Origin: Flavobacteriales bacterium
GTDB taxonomy: Bacteria > Bacteroidota > Bacteroidia > UBA10329
DNA length: 64,000 nt
Assembly (NCBI GenBank): GCA_020635495.1
Contig: JACJZQ010000002.1
Coordinates: 1-64,000, forward strand
Reading direction: 5' to 3'
Each line of letters opens with the position of its first letter. Position 1 is the stretch's first letter. Below are positions 1-10,200 of the stretch, piece after piece. Below the pieces are notes generated by a model, which saw only the letters and a program-made list of their open reading frames with translations, made no database searches and was not told where the DNA came from. The position numbers and the translations under genes are program-made.

Positions 1-1
1 C

Positions 2-658
2 TATCGGATTGCCTGGGTTTACTTGGCCCCACCAATTTGGGGATTGGTGGTAAGTCTATTCTCTCTGGTTGCATTTACTGCCATTGAAGGCCGCAATGTG
101 CATCTCAGAACTCTTTTGTTTTGGTTGGCATTCAACGGTTACTTGTTGTATCTCTCTTATGTTGTAATGGGAATCATCTCAGGTCAGGATTATGGTTCAA
201 AACTTTTTACTGGTTTTGTGGCATACTATAGTTGGTTGTTGTGGACCAAAGGAAAGATTTACGGAATCATGATCATACAACTGATCTTTTCGTTGTTCTT
301 TTCTCTGGTATTCTCCAAAGGAGTGCTGCAATTGAATTATTCCAGGCTTATCGCTTCTAAGTCCAATGGCAAACCCGTGGTATTTTTCAATGTCTTCGTA
401 CTTCCAATAACCTTAGGCATTGCACTCATTGCTCTGACCACATTTCCAATGGACTTCCGATACCAGCTCATTCGAATGGCAACGCTCATGCCCGTTGCTC
501 TCATCGTCTTGCTTGGTCTGGCATTACACAAAGCCAAACACATTCAAATTGTAAAGGGAGGATTGAAACCTGTTCCTGTGGTGGGACTCATTGTATTGGT
601 TACGCTACTGATTTTATCAAGATTTTGGCTACAACTGCATATGGAGCCGTTGTGGTAA
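2..658 (+). CDS. Polytopic membrane protein, 5' end outside window
   Basis: The frame is open from the left edge (codons TAT CGG ATT from base 2) and closes at TAA 656-658, so only the last 218 codons are seen and the true start lies upstream. The visible part is mostly hydrophobic, with about six likely membrane segments separated by short charged loops (for example TKGKIY and HKAKHIQIVKGG). No cytoplasmic catalytic domain or recognisable motif is visible, and I do not recognise the family. The next gene starts 40 bp downstream on the same strand, so the two may share a transcript. Confidence 0.75.
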   Translation, partial: YRIAWVYLAPPIWGLVVSLFSLVAFTAIEGRNVHLRTLLFWLAFNGYLLYLSYVVMGIISGQDYGSKLFTGFVAYYSWLLWTKGKIYGIMIIQLIFSLFFSLVFSKGVLQLNYSRLIASKSNGKPVVFFNVFVLPITLGIALIALTTFPMDFRYQLIRMATLMPVALIVLLGLALHKAKHIQIVKGGLKPVPVVGLIVLVTLLILSRFWLQLHMEPLW

Positions 659-698
659 GCCATACGCTAAATTCCTAGTCCTTCTATATTTGTGAGCC

Positions 699-2735
699 AT
701 GGCTAAACTGAAAGAACTACTCAACCACCGAGCGGTGGTTTTTCTTTATCTCTTCATTATCGGTTTCGTTTTCTTTAAAACGTACGATAGGGTCTTTGAC
801 AAGAAGGTCCATTTGGGAGGCGATAACGCAGGTTATTACATCTATGGTAAGTCCATAGCCAAGGGAGAAGGTTATCGTGCCATTCATACCAAAGACAAGG
901 TCAAGGCCAACCACTTCCCTCCTGGCTACCCCGCTTTGATAGCCGTGGTTATGAAGACCTTTTCAGGTAAGATCGAAACCATTAAATCTGCCAACGGATT
1001 CTTTCTCTTAGCTGCACTGTTCGCACTCTTCTTTCTCTTCAGGGCGCTTACCAAAAACATCCATCTTTCTTTCATTGCCTGCATGTTCACCGTGCTCAAT
1101 TTCCATATGCTTGAGTACAGTACCATCATGATGAGTGAGATTCCGTTCGTTCTGTTCTCTGTACTGAGTTTGCTTTTGTTTGTGCTCACAGACTTCGAAA
1201 AAGCCTTTTACAAGAATTGGAAGTTCTTCCTGTTCATTGGCCTTTTGACATTCGCCTTTTACATACGCACACTGGGAATCTCACTGGTAATTTCTTTTAC
1301 CCTGATTCTTCTTTTTCAAAAAAGATGGAGCTATGCGGCAGCTTTGGTGGTCGGATTCATACTTCTTGCATCTCCTTGGCAGATAAGAAGTCGTTCATTG
1401 GGTGGTAATTCATACGTGAACCAACTTCTTATGAAGAATCCATATCGCCCCGAAATGGGTCCTATGGAATTGAAAGATTGGCCAAACAGAGTGGCCATGA
1501 ACGCCAAAAGATATTTCGCATTGGAGATTACCAACGGTGTTCTTCCTTTCGAAAGCATTGATTACAAGCAATGTGTAAAGCAGTTGAAAGTGGAATCGGG
1601 TGTTGAGACCGTTGCTGTAACAGCCGCTGATTCTGCCGCTGTTAAGAAAGCAGCGGAGGCCGAGCCGCTAACGCTGGAAGAAAAACAGAAAAACGCAGCT
1701 CAGAGAGGCCTTCCAGATGCTAAGGTTGAGATTGAAACAAAGGATTACTTGATCACTATTATCTTATTGATCCTCATGGCAATAGGACTGGCAAGAATGC
1801 GTGAACACTGGATTCTCATCGGACTCTATTTAGCTGGCACTTTCAGCATCCTTTTCCTTTGGCCTGAGGCTTGGTTCGGTATACGGTTCATGCTTCCTCT
1901 GGTACCGATTTTAATAGTGCTTGTGCTTCATGGTCTGGTACAAATTCCCAGCATTATCACGGAACGAATGAAAAAGCCTGAACCTTGGTTGGTGGGTGTT
2001 GTGGTGCCGTTTGTTCTACTTTTTGGGCTTTATGGAAGCTTTGACGAACGCATCACAATATTGGAAAAGCGTGCGGAGGGAATCTATATCAATAAATTCA
2101 AAAACTACTTTGACATTGCTGCATGGTCAAACAAGAACCTTCCGCGAGACGCGGTTGTCTCATGCCGAAAAGGCCAGCTTTTTTACCTCTATGCCAATAG
2201 ATGGGTAACCGGTTTTAAGAACACGTTGGATAAGGAGGAATTGATTGAGAAACTGAAAGAAAATGAGGTTACCCACGTGGTGCTTGATCAGTTAGGCTAC
2301 TCCTCTACCTCGCGGTATCTCTATCCGGCAATTAAGAAGTATCCTGGCAAGTTTAAGGTCATTTATCAGTTGAAGAATCCAGACACTTACATCATGGAGT
2401 TCTTGCCGGAGATGGGTTACACTGGAGAATGGAATGGTGATAACAAGCATGGTCAAGGCACTTACAAGTGGCCGAACGGCATGTCTTACGTGGGTGAATG
2501 GAAGGACAACAAACGTAACGGCCGCGGCACGTTCTCATGGCCTAACCAACAGGTGTTTGAGGGCGAATGGAAAGATGACAAACGCCATGGACCTGGCAGA
2601 TTGACCATGCCTGATGGATCTTATATGGAAGCTAGTTGGACCAACGATATCTTGGAAGGCACCGTGAAATTATATACTAAAGAAGGCCAACTCAAGGAAA
2701 CTTCCCAATTCAAGAACAACCAGAAAGTGGGTTAA
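699..2735 (+). CDS. GT-C (GT39-like) membrane glycosyltransferase with C-terminal MORN repeats
   Basis: The 678-residue protein starts with a membrane anchor and has about ten hydrophobic segments up to residue ~450. The first large loop carries GGDNAGYY and HFPPGYPAL, which fits dolichyl-phosphate-mannose/ArnT-type GT-C enzymes that transfer sugars from lipid-linked donors on the periplasmic face. A charged Ala/Glu-rich loop lies near residues 295-340, and a soluble domain follows the last membrane segment. From residue 574 (base 2418) the chain becomes MORN repeats: three good units (YTGEW, YVGEW and FEGEW, each ending near a PNG or PDG) and a degenerate fourth. GT39 proteins do not normally carry MORN repeats, so the fusion is odd; the frame is clean across the junction. 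The exact sugar substrate is unknown. The 3' end overlaps the convergent SCO gene by 4 bp. Confidence 0.8.
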   Translation: MAKLKELLNHRAVVFLYLFIIGFVFFKTYDRVFDKKVHLGGDNAGYYIYGKSIAKGEGYRAIHTKDKVKANHFPPGYPALIAVVMKTFSGKIETIKSANGFFLLAALFALFFLFRALTKNIHLSFIACMFTVLNFHMLEYSTIMMSEIPFVLFSVLSLLLFVLTDFEKAFYKNWKFFLFIGLLTFAFYIRTLGISLVISFTLILLFQKRWSYAAALVVGFILLASPWQIRSRSLGGNSYVNQLLMKNPYRPEMGPMELKDWPNRVAMNAKRYFALEITNGVLPFESIDYKQCVKQLKVESGVETVAVTAADSAAVKKAAEAEPLTLEEKQKNAAQRGLPDAKVEIETKDYLITIILLILMAIGLARMREHWILIGLYLAGTFSILFLWPEAWFGIRFMLPLVPILIVLVLHGLVQIPSIITERMKKPEPWLVGVVVPFVLLFGLYGSFDERITILEKRAEGIYINKFKNYFDIAAWSNKNLPRDAVVSCRKGQLFYLYANRWVTGFKNTLDKEELIEKLKENEVTHVVLDQLGYSSTSRYLYPAIKKYPGKFKVIYQLKNPDTYIMEFLPEMGYTGEWNGDNKHGQGTYKWPNGMSYVGEWKDNKRNGRGTFSWPNQQVFEGEWKDDKRHGPGRLTMPDGSYMEASWTNDILEGTVKLYTKEGQLKETSQFKNNQKVG

Positions 2736-3391
2736 TCTTCGTACTCGTACCGAAGAATGGTGATGTCATTCTTCAAACGGTCCATGTCCTTTTTTGAGGT
2801 GCCATCATAGAATCCACGGATTTTTCTCTCCTTATCAACAAGGATGAAATTCTCGGTGTGGATGAAATCACTTTCACCACCATCTCCATCTGTGGTAACC
2901 GCGAAATAACTTCTGCGTGCCAGTTCGTAAATGTGCTTTTTTGAACCTGTTACCAACTTCCATTTTGTCGGATCCGCACCGTGCTCATTTCCGTAAGCTG
3001 ACAGCACTTCTACAGAGTCAATCTGTGGTGTTACCGAGTGCGATAGGAACATGATATCCTCATCGTTCTTGTAGAAGTCTGCCAGTTCTGTGAGGTTGGC
3101 TGTCATTTTAGGGCAAATGCTCGGGCAGGTGGTAAAGAAGAAATCAGCAACATAGATCTTACCGTCAAAAACGGCATTGGTAATGGTATCTCCCATTTGA
3201 TCCACCAGTTTGAATTCTGCAATACGGTGCGCTTTGGCCGTTCGCTGCATATCCGCATCTACCAACTCAGGGTTTACGTCTTTGGGCTGAAAAACCTGTA
3301 GGCGTTGCTGTTTCTTCAGCATTGGATAAACAACGATCATTCCTACGATCCAAATTGCTCCAAACGCAACGAAAATCCATTTTCTACTCAT
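2732..3391 (-). CDS. SCO1/SenC family copper chaperone (thioredoxin fold)
   Basis: The protein has 219 residues with an N-terminal membrane anchor (residues 5-24) and a periplasmic thioredoxin-like domain. The family copper ligands are present: CPSIC gives Cys89 and Cys93, and DFIHTEN gives His178. SCO proteins deliver copper to the CuA site of cytochrome c oxidase or keep its cysteines reduced, at the outer face of the inner membrane. Cytochrome oxidase genes are not in this window, so the assignment rests on the motif and the length, which is normal for the family. The gene is divergent from the hypothetical membrane gene at 3460 (68-bp gap) and convergent with the MORN glycosyltransferase. 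Confidence 0.9.
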   Translation of the reverse strand: MSRKWIFVAFGAIWIVGMIVVYPMLKKQQRLQVFQPKDVNPELVDADMQRTAKAHRIAEFKLVDQMGDTITNAVFDGKIYVADFFFTTCPSICPKMTANLTELADFYKNDEDIMFLSHSVTPQIDSVEVLSAYGNEHGADPTKWKLVTGSKKHIYELARRSYFAVTTDGDGGESDFIHTENFILVDKERKIRGFYDGTSKKDMDRLKNDITILRYEYED

Positions 3392-3459
3392 GCTGCTAAG
3401 TTCACGGTTTTAGCACAGATGCTAAAGACTTTTATCACACTATTTTAGTCATCTGCAAA

Positions 3460-4041
3460 ATGAACAAACCTGCCAGAAGAAATACGGCTAAGATCCATTT
3501 CCCTTCAATTGAGCCCCAGATTGAGCCTGAAGTTGATTCTGACTTCAGTGAATTCAGACTGCGTATGCTGAACGAGTATCATGCCCAGATCATGGTCGTT
3601 ATTTTTCTGGCATCAGCGTTTACGATTGTCACGTTTTTCAATATGACGCTGATCACCATCATAGAAGCTACAAGGTGGTTTGCGCTGTTCGGTGGTATTG
3701 GTTTTGTACTTTCCTTCTTGGTTAGAAAGAAGTTGAGACTCACCATAATGGATGGTCTTCTTTACAACTTCTTTGGCATAGCTCCCTTGTGCTTGGCGTT
3801 GTTTCTCGTTGTAAATGCTCAGTGCTCGCAGACGTTAACCGAAACTTTCAAAGTGGTCAATCACAAACGAGGTGGAAGCGGCTACACCTTAACACTGGAG
3901 AACAATGCGTTGGATGGTTATTGGCACATCAGAAACCTAGACCGTAATGAAGCAAGCATCCGCTTTAGCAAGATACAATACACCTTCTGTGAAGGAAATT
4001 TTGGCTACCGAGTGATGCAGGAACGGAAGATGATTCCTTGA
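3460..4041 (+). CDS. Hypothetical protein with two to three membrane segments
   Basis: A 193-residue protein I do not recognise. The first ~45 residues are soluble and acidic. Three hydrophobic stretches follow, around IMVVIFLASAFTIVTF, WFALFGGIGFVLSFLV and the segment before NAQCSQ. The last ~75 residues look like a small beta-rich extracytoplasmic domain (NHKRGGSGYTLTLEN, then GYWHIRNLDRN). The layout resembles small membrane-anchored proteins of unknown function common in Bacteroidota. It ends at TGA one base before the end of the convergent prfC, so the two genes abut without a terminator gap. Confidence 0.7.
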   Translation: MNKPARRNTAKIHFPSIEPQIEPEVDSDFSEFRLRMLNEYHAQIMVVIFLASAFTIVTFFNMTLITIIEATRWFALFGGIGFVLSFLVRKKLRLTIMDGLLYNFFGIAPLCLALFLVVNAQCSQTLTETFKVVNHKRGGSGYTLTLENNALDGYWHIRNLDRNEASIRFSKIQYTFCEGNFGYRVMQERKMIP

Positions 4042-5622
4042 TCAGAACTCACTCTTCATATGGAACTCGATCTTCGGGTACTGCTCCTGCGCCATTTGCA
4101 ACGCCCAAGCGCTATCAGCCAAGAAAACGAGCTTGCCGTCTTTGTCCTCAGCTAAGGAATTCAGCTTCATATCCTTGAATTTCTCCAACTCTGATTGATC
4201 ATCAGAACTTATCCAACAGGCTTTGTGAAGATTGACAGCCTCGTACCTACACTTTGCACCGTATTCATGTTCCAAACGGTGTTCAATAACCTCAAACTGA
4301 AGCGCGCCAACACATCCGATGATCTTTCGGTTGTTGACCTTTTTGACGAACAGCTGGGCAACTCCCTCGTCCATCAGCATGTCAATGCCTTTGTTAAGTT
4401 GCTTGGTTTTCATGGGGTCAGCATTCTCGATGTAGCGGAACAACTCAGGCGAGAAACTAGGAATTCCCTTGAAGTGAAGTGGTTCTCCTTCCGAAAGTGC
4501 ATCACCGATCTTGAAGTTGCCCGGGTCGTGCAGACCTACGATGTCTCCTGGAAATGCTTCGTCAATAACCTCTTTCTTCTGAGCCATGAACGAGGTCGGG
4601 TTGCTGAATCTCAAAGGCTTACCCAACCGAACATGATTGTACGGTTTGTTCCGTTCGAAGGTGCCTGAAGTTATTCGCAAGAACGCTATTCGGTTACGGT
4701 GATTCGGGTCGATGTTTGCATGGATCTTGAACACAAAACCTGAGAACTTATCGTCCATAGGTTCTATGTGTCGCTCTTCGGTTTCCATACCTCTTGGAGA
4801 TGGTGCGATGTCGACAAAACAATCCAACATCTCTCGTACTCCGAACATGTTCAAAGCACTACCGAAAAACACAGGCGCTACCTTGGCATCCAAGTAATCC
4901 TGTAGGTTAAGTGGCTCATAAACACCGTTTATCAGTTCCACTTCCTCACGAAGTGTGGATGCAGCGCTCTCTCCCACCATTTTATCAACTAGCGGGTCGT
5001 CCAGATCTTTGATGTCAATGGTATCTTCTTTCCGCTGCTTATCCGTTCCACTGAAAAGCGAAAGATTGTTCTCATAAAGATTGTAAACACCCTTGAAACG
5101 CTGTCCCATTCCAATTGGCCAACTCATTGGGCGAACTCCGATCTGCAGCTTCTCCTCTACTTCATCCAACAATTCAAATGCGTCCTTTCCTTCTCTATCC
5201 AACTTGTTGATGAATACGATAACAGGCGTGTTGCGCATGCGGCAAACCTCGGCCAGTTTCTCTGTCTGAGCCTCTACCCCTTTCGCAACGTCAATTACAA
5301 CGATAACGCTGTCTACTGCGGTAAGCGTTCTGTACGTGTCTTCGGCAAAATCCTGGTGACCTGGCGTGTCAAGAATATTGATCTTTTTGTTCTTGTACTC
5401 AAATCCCATTACGGACGTGGCCACAGAAATACCACGCTGTTTCTCAATCTCAAGGAAATCGGAGGTTGCCGTTTTCTTGATCTTGTTGCTCTTTACAGCT
5501 CCAGCAACCTGAATGGCTCCACCGAAAAGGAGCAGTTTCTCTGTTAACGTGGTCTTTCCCGCATCTGGGTGACTGATAATGGCGAATGTGCGCCTTCTTT
5601 CTACTTCTTGCTTGTGCGTCAT
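4042..5622 (-). CDS. prfC: Peptide chain release factor 3 (RF3)
   Basis: A 526-residue translational GTPase. Motif G1 is SHPDAGKTT (residues 17-25), the switch I region contains KQRGISVATSVM, G3 is DTPGH (85-89) and G4 is NKLD (139-142). The spacing and the RF3-type C-terminal domain (SWPIGMG, then GALQFEV) separate it from EF-G and LepA. RF3 uses GTP to recycle RF1 and RF2 from the ribosome after peptide release in the cytoplasm. The ATG at 5622 is favoured because the family begins just before the ERRRTFAIISHPD block; a longer out-of-frame extension exists but is not coding. A repeat-word spacer separates it from the DUF4197 gene upstream. Confidence 0.97.
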   Translation of the reverse strand: MTHKQEVERRRTFAIISHPDAGKTTLTEKLLLFGGAIQVAGAVKSNKIKKTATSDFLEIEKQRGISVATSVMGFEYKNKKINILDTPGHQDFAEDTYRTLTAVDSVIVVIDVAKGVEAQTEKLAEVCRMRNTPVIVFINKLDREGKDAFELLDEVEEKLQIGVRPMSWPIGMGQRFKGVYNLYENNLSLFSGTDKQRKEDTIDIKDLDDPLVDKMVGESAASTLREEVELINGVYEPLNLQDYLDAKVAPVFFGSALNMFGVREMLDCFVDIAPSPRGMETEERHIEPMDDKFSGFVFKIHANIDPNHRNRIAFLRITSGTFERNKPYNHVRLGKPLRFSNPTSFMAQKKEVIDEAFPGDIVGLHDPGNFKIGDALSEGEPLHFKGIPSFSPELFRYIENADPMKTKQLNKGIDMLMDEGVAQLFVKKVNNRKIIGCVGALQFEVIEHRLEHEYGAKCRYEAVNLHKACWISSDDQSELEKFKDMKLNSLAEDKDGKLVFLADSAWALQMAQEQYPKIEFHMKSEF

Positions 5623-5634
5623 AACGAGGCCGCG

Positions 5635-5716
5635 AAGATATGAGAAGGTTTTGAGGTGATAAGGGATTGAAGTGATGAAGAGAAACTGCCTCTTGCTTCA
5701 TTACCTCACATCTTCG
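5635..5716. repeat. Inverted 'word' repeat spacer
   Basis: The spacer between prfC and the lipoprotein gene is built of short recurring words: GAGGTGAT, TTGAAGTGATGAAG and, inverted on the right side, CTTCATTACCTCA and TTTCCTCATGG. The left half read forward resembles the right half read in reverse, so it could fold as an imperfect hairpin. Similar words recur at 22022-22110 and 33541-33613. Confidence 0.5.
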
Positions 5717-5721
5717 TTTCC

Positions 5722-6420
5722 TCATGGCTTTTCTCTCCCGAAAACTTTCTTCAGAATCTGAGATACGCGAGCAATAGGATTCTCTCTGATTTTCCGTTCC
5801 TCTTCTGCAATAAGGGTAAACAGTCCATTCACCGTTCGTTGCGTTACATACTCCTCCAGATCAGGATTGACCTTCTTCACAAAAGGAATTGAGTTATAAG
5901 CATTGGTCAACGGTTGCCAATGTTTGGTTACCTCTTCTCTGCCAATACTTTGCTTTACAATTGGCCTGAATTTCTCTAATAATTGAGGTTCTGTTTTAGC
6001 TCTCAGATAATCAGTAGCGGCAGTTTTCCCTCCGAAAAGTATCTCCCAAACGTCTTTGAATTTGATCTGCTTAATGGCGTTGACCAGGATAGGTTTGGCT
6101 TCTTTGGATGCGTCTTCGGCTGCGCGGTTCAAACTCAATTCAAATCGATCAACCAATGGAGTGAGCCCAACCCCAATGGCAGCTTCTCTAACTTTTATCG
6201 CCTCTGGCGGAAAGAGGATTTTGATGGCCGCATTTTTGAAAAACCCATCTTTTTTGGACGCTTGCTGTGTTGAATTGTCTGCACCGACCAGCAGCGCTTC
6301 AACCAAGCCCTCGGTGGTCTCTTTTACTGTTAGGCCATTCTGCGATGAACTTGTAGTCTGCTGCATGGTCGAGCATGCGCCAAGTATCAAAGAAAATGTC
6401 AGAATAACCGCGAGTCTCAT
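5722..6420 (-). CDS. DUF4197 family lipoprotein
   Basis: A 232-residue protein with a lipoprotein signal: hydrophobic residues 3-12, then LGAC with Cys16 as the lipidation site, followed by a Ser/Thr/Gln linker. The mature part is helical and contains the blocks KDGFFKNAAIKILFPPEA and VTQRTVNGLFTLIAEEE, which fit the DUF4197 family of secreted proteins of unknown function. The start overlaps the stop of the metallo-hydrolase upstream by 4 bp (6417-6420), so the two are translationally coupled and cotranscribed. It should be anchored to an envelope membrane. Confidence 0.85.
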   Translation of the reverse strand: MRLAVILTFSLILGACSTMQQTTSSSQNGLTVKETTEGLVEALLVGADNSTQQASKKDGFFKNAAIKILFPPEAIKVREAAIGVGLTPLVDRFELSLNRAAEDASKEAKPILVNAIKQIKFKDVWEILFGGKTAATDYLRAKTEPQLLEKFRPIVKQSIGREEVTKHWQPLTNAYNSIPFVKKVNPDLEEYVTQRTVNGLFTLIAEEERKIRENPIARVSQILKKVFGREKP

Positions 6421-7190
6421 GCCTCAATGATCAAACCATCATACGCTAAACGAATATGGTCTGGCAATTCTTGTTCCACTACAGCATGGTTGCCCAATAA
6501 ATGGCTGATATGCGTGAAATAGCCGCGTTCTGGCTTCAGGTCTTCCATGAATTCCAATGCCTGTTGCAGATTCATGTGAGAATGATGCTCTTTCTTTCTA
6601 AGTGCGTTCACAACGATAACCTTGGAACCACGAATCTTATCACGCTCAACCTCATCAATGTACTTGGCGTCTGTGATGTACGTCAGATCTCCGAAACGGA
6701 ACCCGAAAACCGGCATATTACCATGTTTCACGGCAATTGGAATAACAGGCACACCAAGAATTTCGAATGGCTCATTCTCAATTTCATTGAATTGAATGAT
6801 AGGTGCTCCAGGATATGGATTGACCTCGAAAGCATAGAAATAAATGCGTTTCAATGCCTTGCCAACCCCTTCAGAACCGTAAAGAGGCATGTTCTTACGT
6901 TGCAGGAAATTGATGGCTCTGATGTCGTCCAAACCAGCCACATGATCCATGTGCTCATGGGTAAATAATAGCGCATCGCAGTCTACGTTGTTCGAGCGCA
7001 GCATCTGTTGTCTGAAATCTGGTCCCGTGTCAATGACGATCTTGATGTCATTTATCGAAACGATGACCGAAGAACGTAACCGATCATCCTTTGGATCGTC
7101 TGATGTACAGACAGTACAAGTGCATCCAATGACCGGAATGCCCTGTGAGGTTCCTGTTCCTAAAAATTCAAGCTTGATCGAGTGACTCAT
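6417..7190 (-). CDS. MBL-fold metallo-hydrolase, PhnP-like phosphodiesterase
   Basis: Metallo-beta-lactamase fold protein of 257 residues, read from ATG at 7190, because the fold starts directly with KLEFLGTGTSQGIP. An 11-codon longer reading is possible but has no homologous content. The zinc motif is THEHMDH, and the GCTCTVC segment followed by DDPKDDRLRSS is typical of the PhnP/PqqB-like branch. PhnP hydrolyses 1,2-cyclic phosphates of ribose, but relatives outside phn operons often have unknown substrates, and no phosphonate genes are here. A C-terminal HISHLLGNH block carries further metal-ligand histidines. It is divergent from the cyclase receptor at 7257 and coupled by a 4-bp overlap to the DUF4197 lipoprotein. 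Confidence 0.88.
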   Translation of the reverse strand: MSHSIKLEFLGTGTSQGIPVIGCTCTVCTSDDPKDDRLRSSVIVSINDIKIVIDTGPDFRQQMLRSNNVDCDALLFTHEHMDHVAGLDDIRAINFLQRKNMPLYGSEGVGKALKRIYFYAFEVNPYPGAPIIQFNEIENEPFEILGVPVIPIAVKHGNMPVFGFRFGDLTYITDAKYIDEVERDKIRGSKVIVVNALRKKEHHSHMNLQQALEFMEDLKPERGYFTHISHLLGNHAVVEQELPDHIRLAYDGLIIEA

Positions 7191-7243
7191 GATCTGTTCA
7201 AATATATGGGTGCAAGACAACACTTTAAAGACACCGCTTTGTC

Positions 7244-7251
7244 TATTTTTG
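7244..7251 (+). promoter_or_regulatory. Bacteroidota -7 promoter element
   Basis: TATTTTTG matches the TAnnTTTG element read by the Bacteroidota primary sigma factor. It lies 5 bp before the chosen ATG of the cyclase gene, implying a very short or leaderless mRNA. No good -33 TTTG is visible at the usual distance. Confidence 0.4.
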
Positions 7252-7256
7252 GATCA

Positions 7257-10200
7257 ATGCGCTTACGGGTCGTTTTCCTATCACTTTTTCTGATCGGGTG
7301 GTCAAGTTTGGGTTGGTCGCAAAATGGACTGCCATTTATGACCAATATTGAATTGAACCGTCAATTCAGCGATTCAAGAATCAGAAGCATCATTCAGGAT
7401 TCGGAAGAAAGCATGTACTTCTCAACTGCAAGAGGCGTACTTAGGTTCGATGGTTCTCGTTGGATCAGAATTGCCACCCCTTCGCCTGCTCTGAAGTTGG
7501 TTCATGACAAGGTTTCCAATCGGGTATTCGTAGGTCTCAAAGATGGCGCTGTTGAGGTTCTTAGGTCAGATTCGGGCACATATGAAGTACAACCGATCAA
7601 AGGAATATCCAATGGCCAACCCATCAATCAGATACTGACCACAGAAGGCAATGTTTTCTTCATTGGTGAAAGTGAGATATACCGTTTGTCCTCGCTAGAT
7701 AATGAACCTGCAGAGCGGTTTGAATTCAGCGAAATGCTGATAAGTGGTGCATTTACGCATGATAAGCAGCTCTATCTACTCTTTTTCAGAGACGGACTTT
7801 TTAAGTGGACTGAGCGAGAGTTGGAAGTAATTGGCGGTTATGTTTCTGTTGCGGATGACCAAATGCTCTTTGCTTTCGAATCAGATGAAGGCACTTTCAT
7901 TGGCTTTGATAGCGACAAGGTTTACCGATTCCGATCTGGAAAACTGAGCCCTATAAAACCCCACTTGCAAAAGTTCTTGAGCGAAAATCTTCTTTCTGAT
8001 GGAATACTTCTGAACGATTCATTGATGGCGCTTTCGACATTGGCTGGAGGCGCAGTGGTTGCCAACATTGCAACGCACGATATACGTTATCGGTTCGATT
8101 ATTCATCCGGTGCCAAAGACAACGAGATTTTCTGCCTTGGAAAAGATTCCGATATGGGACTTTGGTTGGCCTACCAAGAAGGACTTACCCGTGTTGACCT
8201 GCTTCAGCCAGTAAAAAGTTTCAGCGGATACCCTGGACTTGAGGGTAATCTTACAGCGAGCCTGATGGTTGGCAATCAATTGCATGTGGGCACAGGTAAC
8301 GGTGTCTTCATTCTCAAGAAAGCCACAAGTCAAGCAGAAATGAAGCGGATGATGGATGACATGATCCGCAAGCGTGAAGTTTCAAAATCGCAACAGGAAG
8401 AAACCTACGTGCCACCTGTTCAACATCAACCACAACAAGCACAGAAATCTGAAACTGCAGATCTGATTGAGCGCTTCAAAGAAGACCCTGCAGAAGTAAA
8501 GCAAGAGCTTTCTAAAAAGGAGATCCGTGAGTTGAAGAAAGAGATCAGGAAAAGACGAAAGGAAGAACGCCAAAACAAAACTGCAGCTGAGCAAATTGAA
8601 GATTTCTTTACTGGAGGTGGAGATGCTGAAGAAGAGGTACCTGAGAAACAAGAAAACAAGTCCTCTGAACCGGACCCAATGAAAGAACTGATTCCGAATC
8701 CAGAGACAGGTCCGTCAGGAAGTGGAATGACCGCACCTCCAGGAAGCGGTGGCTCTAAACGCGTTCAGCCTAAGGTGCTTTCAAAAGAAAAGGCACAAGA
8801 ACAGGTTGAGGAACAAAGTCAAAAGCTGAAAGACCTGCGTAATTCCTACCTGTTTAAGAAAGTAGAAGGTATCGATGTAAAATGCAGGCAGTTGGTTCAA
8901 CTTGGTGATCAAGTTTTTGCCGCTACAAACAACGGATTGTACTTGATAAAGGGAGAAAAATCAGAGAACCTGACACCAGGTCTATACATCAATCATGTCA
9001 ATCAAAACTCAGACGGAACCAAACTGTTGATGGCAACCTCTGATGGGGTCTATCAACTGGACAAGACTGCAGATAAGTGGCAAGCATCATCCCTGAACAA
9101 TAATGTTCGTTTTGTTGCATACAACGTAATTGAAGATGCCGACAATAACCTATGGGCCGGAACAGATAATGGCGCTTACAGATACTTCTTGGATGAGGTG
9201 AAATATTACCCTTTGCCTGAAATTCTGAACGAGCGTGTGCTTGTGGCAAATGCCTACGGTAAGGTTCATTTCTTACTGCCTAATTCACTCTATCATTATG
9301 TACCGGGCACAGACACGGTATTGCCCGCTCAGTTGCCGGAAATTCCATCATCTGAACAGTTGGAATACATGTTAGGAGACAATGGGAGAGTCTGGATGAG
9401 GTCAAGTTATTCTTGGCATGTATTGAATGGTGAAGAGTTCGTATCCATCTTGCCATATCTGGATCTCTTCGAGGATATTCGAAACCTCAGCACAGATGCA
9501 TCTGGGAATATTTATGTGATTGACAGAGGTCTCAATTTGTATTCTCTTGAACACAGAACAGCCTCTTCAGAGTATAGATTCAACACATACATCAGGCAGG
9601 TGGCCAATGAGGTCGGTCAGCCCTTTGCTATGATAGGAGATGCGAAAATCATTACAGAAGGAGGCTCCTTGATCTTCAGCGTTTCGGCCCCATTCTATCT
9701 AAAGAATGATGGCACTGAATACCAATGGAGAATTGACGGATTCAGAGGTTGGAGCAAATGGTCTGACAAGACAGACATTGACCCAGGGGTCTTGCCTCCG
9801 GGAGAATACACTTTTCAGGTACGGGCTCGGAACATCCTTGGTGAAGTAAGTGAGATCAAAACACTGGAATTCAGTGTTCCAAAGCCTTTATTTCTGAGAT
9901 GGTACTTCCTCCTACTCTACGTGCTGGTTCTTGTTCTGATCGTTTGGGGAATTATCAAGTACAGAGAAAGGAGCCTGCGTGAGACACAACGCATACTTGA
10001 AAACGAAGTAGAGAAAAGAACAGCCGATCTTGCCAAGGCCAAGGAACGGACAGAAGAATTACTACTTAACATCTTGCCAAAAGAGACTGCCGAAGAACTT
10101 CAAATTAGCGGTAAAGCCACGGCACGCCATTACAATCAGGTCTCGGTGTTGTTCACGGACTTCAAGGGATTTACGCAGTTTGCAGAAAGCACCAAGCCTC

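Noticed and set aside
5450..5725. Alternative frame overlapping the prfC start
   Set aside because: It is Arg/His-rich, out of frame with prfC and covers the word-repeat spacer.
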